This document shows, piece after piece, positions 32,480-41,595 of a stretch of 64,000 bases of DNA. The first letter of the stretch is position 1. Each line of letters opens with the position of its first letter. The notes beneath the pieces were generated by a model that was given only the letters and a program-made list of their open reading frames with translations, was not told where the DNA came from and ran no database searches. The DNA is from Paraglaciecola arctica. Lineage in GTDB: Bacteria; Pseudomonadota; Gammaproteobacteria; Enterobacterales; Alteromonadaceae. The translations under genes were made by a program, and so were the position numbers. The stretch covers positions 269,097 to 333,096 of the forward strand of contig NZ_JAHKQO010000031.1 in assembly GCF_018861065.1 (NCBI RefSeq), written 5' to 3'.

Positions 32480-32535
32480 GAATTGAGACTCCATATATAA
32501 TGAATAGTAAAGGTCCAATGTCCCTTTTTATAACC

Positions 32536-32570
32536 TACTGAGAATTTATAGCATAAGTTCTCACTCAGTA
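32536..32570. repeat. Nested inverted repeat upstream of the chemoreceptor
   Basis: TACTGAG (32536-32542) and CTCAGTA (32564-32570) are complementary, and inside them GAGAATTTA (32540-32548) pairs with TAAGTTCTC (32554-32562) with one G:U. It lies about 60 bases upstream of the chemoreceptor start; a regulator site or leader hairpin. Confidence 0.45.
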
Positions 32571-32734
32571 CTGGGTAAATCTGTGATGACTAAATTAGTT
32601 TTCGGCTGATTGCCGCAGAACTAAAATTATAATGTTGTTTTGCAAAACTTTGCTTACATCTTCTTTATCAGCATTAAATCGGCAGCTAGATAAGCGCGAT
32701 AGCGGCGATGTTATTAGATCTTAGGGTACTGAAA

Positions 32735-33088
32735 TCACACTTTTTTAGACACTTTGCTATGCATTTTCGCCCAACTATCAGGAAACTTTCCTTGTAATAC
32801 GTATGAAAAAGAAATGAGTTCTGCAATGACATGGTATAGCTGTTCAGGGATTTCTTGGCCTAAGTCTAAAGTGGCGAGAAAATCACTCAAGTAAGGGTCT
32901 TCATGCACTAACACTCCGTTTTGCCTCGCCAGAGCAATAATTTCTTCTGCTAAATCACCAAATCCTTTGGCGATAATGGTGGGAGCTGATGATTGCCCTT
33001 GCGCAGTGGTGTCACTTTGGTTGCTTTGCTGATACTTAAGGCCAACAGCGCTTCTTTGCTTGGGTTTGTTTGATTTTGGGTCTTTCAT
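32735..33088 (-). CDS. Stand-alone FlhB C-terminal-like protein (FhlB type)
   Basis: A 117-residue soluble protein matching the cytoplasmic domain of the flagellar export switch FlhB (EscU/YscU/HrcU family): KGFGDLAEEIIALARQNGVLVHEDPYLSDFLATLDLGQEIPEQLYHVIAELISFSY. The membrane domain and the NPTH self-cleavage motif are missing, as in the FhlB paralogues known from pseudomonads and Shewanella-type bacteria. It follows the FliK-like gene by 15 bases in the same direction, supporting a shared role in hook-length or export switching. Confidence 0.82.
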   Translation of the reverse strand: MKDPKSNKPKQRSAVGLKYQQSNQSDTTAQGQSSAPTIIAKGFGDLAEEIIALARQNGVLVHEDPYLSDFLATLDLGQEIPEQLYHVIAELISFSYVLQGKFPDSWAKMHSKVSKKV

Positions 33089-33103
33089 TAATCTCGTGCT
33101 CTT

Positions 33104-35530
33104 TTACGCTTTGGCTTGAAACATGTGATACGGACGTTGTTGCAGGGTATCTGGAATTTTTCCTAACTGGCAATGGCTTTTGCTTACGTCAATTCCAAGT
33201 GAATCAAATTTTCTGCGTAATAAAGGTAAATAGTTCATTACCTGAATTTTCACCGCCTCATTAGAGGCATAAAAATTAATTTCTAAGGTATCAGTTCTCA
33301 GTTTGGCTTTTGTGAGTAATTCTCCTAATTCACCCACCGCCAGTTTCATAGTGAGCTGCCATGTTTTATTACTACTTCCGTCATCAGAAGTGTTTTCTTT
33401 ATGGCTATCTTCTCGTTTAATCAGTAATTCTATATCTTTAATTGTGCCGCCTAAAGCAGCAGGTAGATTGTAATAGAAGGTTTCTTGTCCCTGGATCATT
33501 TGTTCAGCATTGCTCAATTTGTTGGCTTGATGTCCAGACATCAAACGTCCAATCTCTTTCATCAATTGGTGTTTTTGTTCTAATTGCGACAAATCAGTCA
33601 TGGCTTTTGGCGTAACAGTAGTAGACGGATTCTTTGTGGCGCCGCTTAATACATTGTTTAGGGTTTCAGTAATATGCCCAGCACGAGTTGTTTGAGTTCG
33701 TGCCAATCTTGCACTTAGAGACATTTGTAATAGCGTGACTAAACCACTCATAAACCCTTGCCCAGTGGCTGGGTTTACCATTTGCAAAGCTGACAAATTG
33801 AGGGCAGGGGTGGACAGTAGTTGTCGTATCTGACTTACATCTTGCTCTTTTCCTTGAGGTAGCGCTTGTTTGATTTGCTGTTGAACTTGTTCAATCAATT
33901 GCTTGCTTGGTTGTTCCGTCACTGCTTTAAAAAACTCCATATCACCTAATGCTTTTTCTACAGCTTGAAGTGGAATCGCTGGTGATTCGGCTTTGGCTTG
34001 TACTATTCGCAATAAACTTTGAACAAGATTAAGTTGTTGTGTTTTGTTAGCAATGAGATTAGGGGTTATCACACTTTCTTTAAAAGGTGTGTTTTGTATA
34101 GCTGCAAGCAAATTTGACGCCGCGTCTTTCAAGTTTAATTTTACATCCTGAGATTGATTACCATCGACGCTTGGCACCGCTACGTTCGATTTAGTCATAC
34201 TTGGAAGGGATGCCGCTATAGGTGTATTTGATTTCTGTGTCGTTGGGAGCAGTTCAGTCTGAGAACTCTGTTGTTTGTTACTTGAGGTGGTTAATTCAAG
34301 TTGCTTAATGAGAGCCTGTTGATTGGGCAATTTAAGTGGAGCCAAAGCTTGAGCAATTTCTTTAGTGACAGGAATTTTGGCCACTGGTTGTACACTTTGA
34401 AGCAATAGTTCAATTTCGCCTCGTGGTCTTAATTGTAAAGATATTTTGTTTAAAGGCAGCGATTGTAATTTGTTTAGTAGAGCTTGATTTTGTGGGTCGT
34501 GAATTTTGCTTAGTTGTTGTAATACGGGTTTGATAGGCAGTTCTAAATTTAGGTCGTTAGTTTGACTAAGCTGCTGCAAGCTAGCTTTAATAATAGGTGT
34601 AGCAAGCAATGGGGCGAGTATACTTTGTTGACTATTCGCGAGTTTTGATTGTGAATTTGGCTCTAAACTGACGCTGGTACGGGTTTCTGTATTAGGTAAG
34701 TTTGTTGTCGTTACCTGTTGTGAAAATGGGCTCGCAATTTTAGTTGAAGTATCTTGCAATGGTGTAGCGACAGAATGGTTTCTTATCTGCACTCTATTGG
34801 CATTGGCCGCGCTATTTTCACTGGTGCTAATTTGTACTTGATTCGCGAGGCTGGTTTGGTTTTGTACAATAGTCAGTTGCCAATTGTTTCCCCTTGGACT
34901 GATGGTAAGCGATACTTTGTCTCCAACAGTAAATTGATTAACGTTTTTAACCGGCAAGTTTAGTTCAACCGCAGGTCGTTGTTCAGTCAACTTTACTTTA
35001 ATAAGGTTTTGCTGGTTAGCCACAACGGTGTTTGGTTCAGCGTTAGCATTAGTAGTGTGTGACCTAAGTTGCTCGGTGGCACGACTTGGGCTGGGTAACA
35101 CCGATAATACAGTGGCATTTAGTAAAGGCAATTTTATGGGGGTATCTGATTTTATTTGCGGATTATTTGTTAGTAGCTGTTTTGCAGGTAATTTAAGCAA
35201 ACTCTGAAGCTGTTGTTCTGTGAGGGCAATACTACTTGTTTGTTTGTTACTTGCCTGTGAAAAAAACTCTAAGCTGGGCATAGGCTCTAAAGAAATTTTT
35301 ACTTGATGATTTTGACCTTCGGTGAGTTTGCCTTTAATTTCAGGGTTATTTAACAAAACTGTTTTATTTGCCAACACCGCGCTTTTATTTAAACTTAGAG
35401 TGTTACCGGCTAAATGTTTTACTAATACCTCAATTCCTTGACGAGCGGCTTCTGAAGTAGGGGCCAATTGGCTCAACTGAGTCAGTGCCTGTGAAATAAT
35501 GGCTTGCGATGATTGAGTAATGTCAGGCAT
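33104..35530 (-). CDS. FliK-like flagellar hook-length control protein
   Basis: Protein of about 808 residues. A long Gln/Ser/Thr/Leu-rich N-terminal part (about 1-650), the presumed molecular ruler, leads to a conserved C-terminal Flg_hook domain (about 690-800) with WQLTMKLAVGELGELLTKAKLRTDTLEINFYA. FliK measures hook length and triggers the FlhB specificity switch; here the next gene is an FlhB-C paralogue. Because other flagellar genes are absent, this may be the second FliK-like protein rather than the main one. ATG 35530 is chosen over TTG 35554. It is divergent from ccmA. Confidence 0.8.
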   Translation of the reverse strand: MPDITQSSQAIISQALTQLSQLAPTSEAARQGIEVLVKHLAGNTLSLNKSAVLANKTVLLNNPEIKGKLTEGQNHQVKISLEPMPSLEFFSQASNKQTSSIALTEQQLQSLLKLPAKQLLTNNPQIKSDTPIKLPLLNATVLSVLPSPSRATEQLRSHTTNANAEPNTVVANQQNLIKVKLTEQRPAVELNLPVKNVNQFTVGDKVSLTISPRGNNWQLTIVQNQTSLANQVQISTSENSAANANRVQIRNHSVATPLQDTSTKIASPFSQQVTTTNLPNTETRTSVSLEPNSQSKLANSQQSILAPLLATPIIKASLQQLSQTNDLNLELPIKPVLQQLSKIHDPQNQALLNKLQSLPLNKISLQLRPRGEIELLLQSVQPVAKIPVTKEIAQALAPLKLPNQQALIKQLELTTSSNKQQSSQTELLPTTQKSNTPIAASLPSMTKSNVAVPSVDGNQSQDVKLNLKDAASNLLAAIQNTPFKESVITPNLIANKTQQLNLVQSLLRIVQAKAESPAIPLQAVEKALGDMEFFKAVTEQPSKQLIEQVQQQIKQALPQGKEQDVSQIRQLLSTPALNLSALQMVNPATGQGFMSGLVTLLQMSLSARLARTQTTRAGHITETLNNVLSGATKNPSTTVTPKAMTDLSQLEQKHQLMKEIGRLMSGHQANKLSNAEQMIQGQETFYYNLPAALGGTIKDIELLIKREDSHKENTSDDGSSNKTWQLTMKLAVGELGELLTKAKLRTDTLEINFYASNEAVKIQVMNYLPLLRRKFDSLGIDVSKSHCQLGKIPDTLQQRPYHMFQAKA

Positions 35531-35818
35531 ATAAATGTTATCGGCTGATATCAAGAAGCATGAGTTAAATCACAGTTTACTCGCAACTAACCTAAATTGG
35601 CTAATCCAGTTGTTCATTTGGCGCGTTTTTAGTGCCGTTCAAATATTCTTAACGCAATTTACTGTATTTATTACTCATGATTATTTTGTTACTAAATGCT
35701 GGTAACTATTTGGTTTAGCTAGTAGGTCAAGGGCCAACCCTATGATATTATTGACGGCTAACTTGCGGCGTGCTCTGTAAAATCATATAGAATCGAAATT
35801 GAATAAACGAGGATAGGT

Positions 35819-36448
35819 TTGGCGCTACTTTCTGTAACTAATTTATCGGTTGTCAAAAGAGATAGGTTATTGTTTGAAAACATAAACTTTGCTGTTGAAA
35901 AAGGCGGTTTACTTTATGTCAAAGGTCAAAATGGTGCCGGTAAAACCAGTATGCTGCGAGTGTTAGCAGGATTAGTCGCCGCCGATTCTGGCGAGGTGTG
36001 TTTCTCTCAACAAAACATTCAAACAAGTCGTGAAAGTTATCACCAAAACTTGGTGTATTTTGGTCACAAACTGGGTATTAACCAGACCATGAGTGCGGTA
36101 GAAAATTTGCAATTTTGGTGTAACCAACATCAAGTATCCATTTCAATTGAGACAATTTTTAGTACCTTACTGCAACTTAATTTGGTTGGTTTAGAAGATA
36201 TTCCCGTTGCCAACTTGTCGGCGGGACAACAGCGACGAGTGGCATTGGCGCGGTTTTGGTTAAAACAAAACGCACAATTGTGGATATTGGACGAACCTTT
36301 CACTGCCCTTGATACCCAAGGTATTGATTTATTGAGTAAACAAATTACTAAGTTTCTTAATAGCGGTGGCGCGGTGATAATGACTTCTCATCAAAGGTTA
36401 GATTTAGATTATCTGACTGATGAGTTGACCTTGGAGTATCGTATTTAG
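35819..36448 (+). CDS. ccmA: Heme exporter ATP-binding protein CcmA
   Basis: ABC ATPase of 209 residues of the cytochrome c maturation system; with CcmB and CcmC it releases holo-CcmE for heme delivery. Walker A is GQNGAGKTS, the ABC signature LSAGQQRR, and Walker B LWILDEPF. The start is TTG with GAGGA 5 bases upstream. TTGACG at 35751-35756 may be the -35 of its promoter. It heads a nine-gene ccm operon with overlapping genes; its stop shares one base with the ccmB start. Confidence 0.95.
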   Translation: MALLSVTNLSVVKRDRLLFENINFAVEKGGLLYVKGQNGAGKTSMLRVLAGLVAADSGEVCFSQQNIQTSRESYHQNLVYFGHKLGINQTMSAVENLQFWCNQHQVSISIETIFSTLLQLNLVGLEDIPVANLSAGQQRRVALARFWLKQNAQLWILDEPFTALDTQGIDLLSKQITKFLNSGGAVIMTSHQRLDLDYLTDELTLEYRI

Positions 36449-37113
36449 TGGCAGCATTAATGGCTATTTTGAAGCGTGATCTTGCTTTGGCTTATCGTCA
36501 AAGGGCAGAGTTGCTGCAACCCATGATGTTTTTTGTATTGGTTATTAGTTTATTTCCTTTAGCGGTTGGGCCTGAGTCAAATACATTACAGGTAATTGGG
36601 CCCGGAGTAATTTGGGTTGCCGCAATATTGTCATCGCTATTAGGTTTAGAGCGTTTATTCCGTGATGATTTTCAAGATGGCTCACTAGAGCAACTAATGT
36701 TGTCCACTACGCCTTTGGCGATGGCAGCGTTGATAAAAGTTTTGGCCCATTGGTTGACGAGTATTTTGCCCTTGATCTTATTATCGCCATTGTTGGCATT
36801 GTTTTTACACTTGAGTGAGCCTATGTATTGGGCTTTATTGAAAACTTTGCTTCTTGGTACACCAATATTGAGCCTTATAGGAGCGATAGCCGTAGGTTTG
36901 ACTGTGGGGTTAAATCGTGGCGGGGTGTTGTTAGCATTGTTGTTATTGCCGGTGTTTATTCCCTTGTTAATCTTTGCTACTTCGGCAGTAGAGTCGGCTT
37001 CAATGCAATTGCAATATACAGCTCAACTAGCGATTATTGGCGCTATGTTCCTTTTTTCTCTAGCCTTGGCGCCTTTTGCCATTGCTTATGCACTTAGAGT
37101 GAGTCAAACCTGA
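36448..37113 (+). CDS. ccmB: Heme exporter membrane subunit CcmB
   Basis: Integral membrane protein of 221 residues with six hydrophobic helices, the permease-like partner of CcmA in the CcmAB(C)D complex. The LKRDLALAYRQRAELLQPMMFF opening is typical of the family. Start is GTG, sharing a base with the ccmA stop (TAGTG); its own stop shares a base with the ccmC start (TGATG), so the whole unit is translationally coupled. Confidence 0.95.
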   Translation: MAALMAILKRDLALAYRQRAELLQPMMFFVLVISLFPLAVGPESNTLQVIGPGVIWVAAILSSLLGLERLFRDDFQDGSLEQLMLSTTPLAMAALIKVLAHWLTSILPLILLSPLLALFLHLSEPMYWALLKTLLLGTPILSLIGAIAVGLTVGLNRGGVLLALLLLPVFIPLLIFATSAVESASMQLQYTAQLAIIGAMFLFSLALAPFAIAYALRVSQT

Positions 37114-37871
37114 TGTGGAAGTGGTTACATCCTTACGCTAAAACTGAACGTACTTATCATTTATGCCAAAGCTTGTTGCCTTGGTTTAGTTTACTTGGAT
37201 TACTAGTGATAGTAGTGGCTACCGTTTGGGGACTGGCTTTTGCCCCTACGGATTATCAACAAAGCGAAGCTTACCGAATTATTTATGTACATGTTCCAAG
37301 TGCGGTGCTCTCAAAAAGTTTATATAGCGCGATGGCTATTGCTGGCTTCGTTGGTTTGGTTTGGCAAGTTAAAACGTCATTTATGGCGATGGTTGCCTTA
37401 GCACCTATAGGCGCCACAGTGACTTTTGTGTCACTGATCACCGGTGCCGCTTGGGGTAAACCTATGTGGGGTACATGGTGGGAGTGGGATGCACGATTGA
37501 CTTCGCAATTAATTTTACTGTTTTTGTTTCTTGGTGTGATTTCCTTGTACAAAGCCTTTGAAGATAAACAACAAGCGGGTAAAGCCGCTGGGGTGATGGC
37601 ATTAGTGGGCGTGATTAATTTGCCGATTATTCACTACTCAGTGGAATGGTGGAATACGCTGCACCAAGGTGCCACCATTATGAAGTTTGATAAACCTTCA
37701 ATGCCCGCGGAAATGTTATGGCCACTACTTTTGGCGATATTGGGCTGGGCATTAGTCAGTGGCGCTATTTTTCTAATACGTATGCAAAATGAAATAATTA
37801 GGAGAGAAATTAAGCGCCCTTGGGTGGTGGAATTGGCAATTAAAAACGCTTCGGCGAGTAAGGGGAAATGA
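37113..37871 (+). CDS. ccmC: Heme-handling protein CcmC
   Basis: Inner-membrane heme-handling protein of 252 residues with six helices. The periplasmic tryptophan-rich WWD motif WGTWWEWD spans residues 119-126, and heme-liganding histidines are expected in YVHVPSAV and near IIHYSVEWWNTLHQ. CcmC loads heme onto CcmE. It overlaps ccmD by 4 bases (ATGA). Confidence 0.97.
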   Translation: MWKWLHPYAKTERTYHLCQSLLPWFSLLGLLVIVVATVWGLAFAPTDYQQSEAYRIIYVHVPSAVLSKSLYSAMAIAGFVGLVWQVKTSFMAMVALAPIGATVTFVSLITGAAWGKPMWGTWWEWDARLTSQLILLFLFLGVISLYKAFEDKQQAGKAAGVMALVGVINLPIIHYSVEWWNTLHQGATIMKFDKPSMPAEMLWPLLLAILGWALVSGAIFLIRMQNEIIRREIKRPWVVELAIKNASASKGK

Positions 37872-38086
37872 TGCATTTTGAAGACTTTAGTAGTTTCCTT
37901 GATATGGGCGGTTACGGTTTATATGTATGGTTATCTTTTGGTGTTACAGCACTCAGTTTGTTGATTTTATGGCTGGATTCAATTTTTTCAAAACGATCAT
38001 TAATGTCCCAAGTTTTGAGCGAGCAGGCAAGGCAAGCACGCATTAAAGCGGCAACTGAAAAAAGTGTTAAAGGAGATTCAGTATGA
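37868..38086 (+). CDS. ccmD: Heme exporter small subunit CcmD
   Basis: A 72-residue single-helix membrane protein with the family N-terminus containing [12 protein letters not shown] and a basic cytoplasmic tail. CcmD stabilises the CcmC-CcmE complex and helps release holo-CcmE. It overlaps ccmC and ccmE by 4 bases each. Confidence 0.92.
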   Translation: MMHFEDFSSFLDMGGYGLYVWLSFGVTALSLLILWLDSIFSKRSLMSQVLSEQARQARIKAATEKSVKGDSV

Positions 38087-38568
38087 ACCCAAGACGTCAA
38101 AAACGTTTGATGGCGGTATCTGCAATCTTATTGATAGTAGGCGGTGCTATTGGTTTGATGTTGTATGCATTAACTCAAAACATCGATTTGTTTTATACCC
38201 CTTCTGAAATTATCCAAGGAAAAGATGGCAAAATTCCCGAAGTTGGTCAGCGTTTACGCATTGGAGGTATGGTTGTGCCTGGTACGGTAAAACGGGATCA
38301 ACAGACCTTAGCAGTGAGTTTCGACTTAGTTGACACAGGCCCTACTGTGACCGTGAGTTACCAAGGAATTCTGCCCGATTTGTTTCGTGAGGGGCAGGGC
38401 ATAGTAGCCACTGGAGTATTGACTAAAAATAATCATATTGAAGCTCACGAAGTGTTAGCCAAACATGATGAAGAGTATATGCCACCGGAATTGGCTGAAA
38501 AAATGAAGGGCATTAAACACGTTAAACCAGACCAAGCAAGTTACGGTTCGTCAAAGGCAGGTGAATAA
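38083..38568 (+). CDS. ccmE: Periplasmic heme chaperone CcmE
   Basis: Membrane-anchored periplasmic heme chaperone of 161 residues. An N-terminal signal anchor (about 9-29) is followed by an OB-fold; the covalent heme ligand is His128 in [12 protein letters not shown], matching His130 of E. coli. CcmE shuttles heme from CcmC to CcmF/H. It overlaps ccmD by 4 bases and precedes ccmF by 2. Confidence 0.97.
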   Translation: MNPRRQKRLMAVSAILLIVGGAIGLMLYALTQNIDLFYTPSEIIQGKDGKIPEVGQRLRIGGMVVPGTVKRDQQTLAVSFDLVDTGPTVTVSYQGILPDLFREGQGIVATGVLTKNNHIEAHEVLAKHDEEYMPPELAEKMKGIKHVKPDQASYGSSKAGE

Positions 38569-38570
38569 TC

Positions 38571-40577
38571 ATGTTAGCTGAATTAGGTAATTTTGCTTTG
38601 GTACTAGCGCTCATGATGGGGATATTGTTGTCTATTTATCCTATGTGGGGCGCTTATAAAAATCATACAAAAATGATGGCAATGGCAAAACCGTTGGCCA
38701 TTGGTATGTTTGTGTTTACCGCTTTTGCTTACGGATGTTTGACCCATGGCTTTATAACTGACGATTTTAGTTTGACTTACGTGGCTAATACTTCGAATAG
38801 TACCTTACCTCTTTACTACAAAATAACCGCTGTATGGGGAGGCCATGAAGGCTCGTTCTTATTGTGGGTGCTGATATTTTCTATGTGGACAGTGGCGGTA
38901 GCTCTTTTTAGTAAAGCGATTCCCCTCAAAATGGTTGCCAGAGTATTATCTATTTTGGGCATGGTGGGCATTGGTTTTTATTTATTTATGTTACTCACGT
39001 CTAACCCGTTTGATCGTCTGTTGCCGTTTTTCCCGATTGATGGCAAAGACTTAAATCCTTTGTTACAAGATTTTGGAATGATTATTCATCCACCTATGTT
39101 GTATATGGGTTATGTTGGGTTTTCTGTTGCTTTTGCGTTTGCCCTGGCAGCACTGATTTCTGGGCAATTAGACTCAACTTGGGCACGTTGGTCTAGGCCT
39201 TGGACCATTGCGGCTTGGTCTTTTTTAACTGCGGGTGTCGCTCTTGGTAGTTGGTGGGCGTATTACGAATTAGGTTGGGGCGGCTGGTGGTTTTGGGATC
39301 CAGTAGAAAATGCTTCTTTTATGCCGTGGCTGATAGGTACTGCTTTGATTCACAGTTTGGCGGTGACCGAAAAACGCAAAGTGTTTAAGTCTTGGACTGT
39401 CTTGTTAGCTATTTCCGCGTTTTCTTTAAGTCTGTTAGGAACCTTTTTAGTGCGCTCTGGAGTACTCGTTTCTGTGCATTCATTTGCTAGCGATCCTAGC
39501 CGAGGGTTATTCATTCTTGGTTTATTGGTGGTGATTATAGGCGGTTCTTTAGGTTTGTATGCATACCGAGCGCCGCAACTCAAAGCAACAGGTCGTTACC
39601 AATTGTTTTCGAGAGAAGTGTTGTTGATTGGTAATAATGTATTTCTCACTGCCGCTACTTTAGTGGTGCTGCTCGGTACTTTGTTGCCTTTAGTACATAA
39701 AGAGTTAGGTATGGGGTCTATTTCAATTGGGGCGCCATTTTTTAATCAAATGTTCACCTATTTGATTATGCCTTTTGTATTGTTTATGGGCATTGGACCT
39801 CTTACTCGCTGGAAAAGCCAATCACCGCAGGCATTGTATAAACAGTTGTTGTTGGCATTTGCGTTAAGTATTTCAGCTGGCGTGTTAATTAACGCTAGTT
39901 TTGAACAAAGCAGTTATATGGCTGCCTTTGGATTAGTGATGAGTTTCTGGATTATTGTTGCCACTATTATGGAAATTCAGCAACGTATACAACCTCAACT
40001 CACTTCAGGTAAGTCGACTATTTTGCAAAGTCTACAAAAGCTCACTCCTAGTCATTGGGGCATGGTATTTGGACACTTAGGCTTTGCGGTCACTCTCATT
40101 GGTATTGCATTAGTGAGTGCGTATAACGTCGAGCGCAACGTTAGAATGACAATTGGCGATAGTGTGTCGTTACAAGGATATGAGTTTGTGTTCAAGGATG
40201 TATCAAATTACACCGGGCCGAATTATACCGCAGATGTTGGTCATGTTGATGTGTACCAAAATTCTAAAAAGGTTGCACAGTTGTCTGCAGAAAAACGTTT
40301 TTACCCAGTACAACGCAACGTGATGACTGAAGCGGGAATCGATTCTGGATTAACGCGAGATTTATTTGTGGCATTGGGCGAACAGCTTAAAAATGGAGAT
40401 TGGTCTGTACGAATCTATGTGAAACCTTTTATTAATTGGATATGGCTAGGCGCCTTTATTATGGCTTTTGGTGGCATCTTATCTATTAGTGACAAACGTT
40501 ATCGTATGACGAAAATGGCTAAAAAGCCGCATACGAATAAAACGCCGTCTCCGGTTTTAAAGGAGCAAGTATCGTGA
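38571..40577 (+). CDS. ccmF: Heme lyase subunit CcmF
   Basis: Large membrane protein of 668 residues with about 14-15 helices; with CcmH/CcmI it attaches heme covalently to apocytochrome c. The WWD domain reads WGGWWFWDPVENASFMPW from residue 236, and a periplasmic domain lies near the C-terminus (about 510-620). It overlaps ccmG by 4 bases. Confidence 0.97.
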   Translation: MLAELGNFALVLALMMGILLSIYPMWGAYKNHTKMMAMAKPLAIGMFVFTAFAYGCLTHGFITDDFSLTYVANTSNSTLPLYYKITAVWGGHEGSFLLWVLIFSMWTVAVALFSKAIPLKMVARVLSILGMVGIGFYLFMLLTSNPFDRLLPFFPIDGKDLNPLLQDFGMIIHPPMLYMGYVGFSVAFAFALAALISGQLDSTWARWSRPWTIAAWSFLTAGVALGSWWAYYELGWGGWWFWDPVENASFMPWLIGTALIHSLAVTEKRKVFKSWTVLLAISAFSLSLLGTFLVRSGVLVSVHSFASDPSRGLFILGLLVVIIGGSLGLYAYRAPQLKATGRYQLFSREVLLIGNNVFLTAATLVVLLGTLLPLVHKELGMGSISIGAPFFNQMFTYLIMPFVLFMGIGPLTRWKSQSPQALYKQLLLAFALSISAGVLINASFEQSSYMAAFGLVMSFWIIVATIMEIQQRIQPQLTSGKSTILQSLQKLTPSHWGMVFGHLGFAVTLIGIALVSAYNVERNVRMTIGDSVSLQGYEFVFKDVSNYTGPNYTADVGHVDVYQNSKKVAQLSAEKRFYPVQRNVMTEAGIDSGLTRDLFVALGEQLKNGDWSVRIYVKPFINWIWLGAFIMAFGGILSISDKRYRMTKMAKKPHTNKTPSPVLKEQVS

Positions 40578-41146
40578 AAAAAATAGCCGTTTATTTAATA
40601 CCTTTAGCGCTGTTTTTAGGGCTAATTATATTCCTGTACCAAGGTTTATTTTCTAATCCAAGGGAACATCAATCTAGTTTACTTGAACAGCCGATGCCCG
40701 AATTTGTATTGCCTGATTTGATGAATATTGAAAAAACTTATACCCAAGATGTATTTCTTGGCGAAGTCACTTTGCTCAATGTATGGGGAGTCTGGTGTAT
40801 CACATGTGCGATAGAGTTACCCTATTTAAAACAGTTACAGGGTGAAGGGAAACACATTGTTGGTTTGTACTTCGATCAAGACATGGATCCTGACTTTGGG
40901 ATTAAAACCGTGGCGCGAGTGCAGCAGGAAGTCACGGATAAGCTCAACCAGTTAGGTAACCCCTATGCTTTCAATATTTTTGATGTAAAACGGGATTTAT
41001 CTTTAGATCTTGGTGTGACTGGTGCTCCAGAAACCTACTTAATTGATCAACAAGGGAAAATCCGCCTTCATCACATTGGTGATATGAATGCTCGTGTTTG
41101 GAGTGGAAAATTTGCCCCCGTATATGATGAGTTGATTGCGCAATGA
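40574..41146 (+). CDS. ccmG: Thiol:disulfide interchange protein CcmG/DsbE
   Basis: Membrane-anchored periplasmic thioredoxin-like protein of 190 residues that keeps apocytochrome c cysteines reduced. An N-terminal anchor (about 5-25) precedes a thioredoxin fold with the redox motif WCITC (Cys75, Cys78) and the cis-Pro segment GVTGAPETYLID. The intervening Ile-Thr is unusual beside the more common WCPTC. Start is GTG overlapping ccmF. Confidence 0.95.
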   Translation: MKKIAVYLIPLALFLGLIIFLYQGLFSNPREHQSSLLEQPMPEFVLPDLMNIEKTYTQDVFLGEVTLLNVWGVWCITCAIELPYLKQLQGEGKHIVGLYFDQDMDPDFGIKTVARVQQEVTDKLNQLGNPYAFNIFDVKRDLSLDLGVTGAPETYLIDQQGKIRLHHIGDMNARVWSGKFAPVYDELIAQ

Positions 41147-41595
41147 ATCGATTTAGAAGCATGTTAATAATTTTTTTCTTTGGGCTTGTAACAACTCAAA
41201 TTTCAGCAACAGAAGATAAGTTTCAGTTTGATTCAACTGAAAAAAACGCTTTGTTTTTGGAGCTGACCAAAGAATTACGATGTCCTAAATGTCAAAACCA
41301 GAACATTGCTGATTCGGATGCCATGATAGCGGTAGATTTAAAACGCAAGGTGTATGAGTTGCTACAGCAAGACTACGACAAAGAACAAGTGATAGTCTTT
41401 ATGAAAAAGAGGTATGGGGATTTTGTCTACTATCAACCTCCGGTAAACCCAATGACCATTTGGTTATGGCTGTTACCAGTGTTGTTTATTTTTATTGCTT
41501 TGGGTGGAATAGTCATTTCTCGTAAACGCCAAGCACCAGAGATTAGTCAAGAACAGTTAGATAAAGCACAAGCAATTTTGGAGCGTGAGCAGTGA
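41143..41595 (+). CDS. ccmH: Cytochrome c maturation protein CcmH
   Basis: A 150-residue protein (CcmH N-terminal type, also called CycL): cleaved or anchoring signal peptide, the redox motif LRCPKCQNQN (Cys47, Cys50), three-helix domain, then one C-terminal transmembrane helix (about 102-123). It reduces apocytochrome c and presents it to the heme lyase. Here it is separate from CcmI, in contrast to the fused E. coli CcmH. It overlaps both neighbours by 4 bases. Confidence 0.95.
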   Translation: MNRFRSMLIIFFFGLVTTQISATEDKFQFDSTEKNALFLELTKELRCPKCQNQNIADSDAMIAVDLKRKVYELLQQDYDKEQVIVFMKKRYGDFVYYQPPVNPMTIWLWLLPVLFIFIALGGIVISRKRQAPEISQEQLDKAQAILEREQ

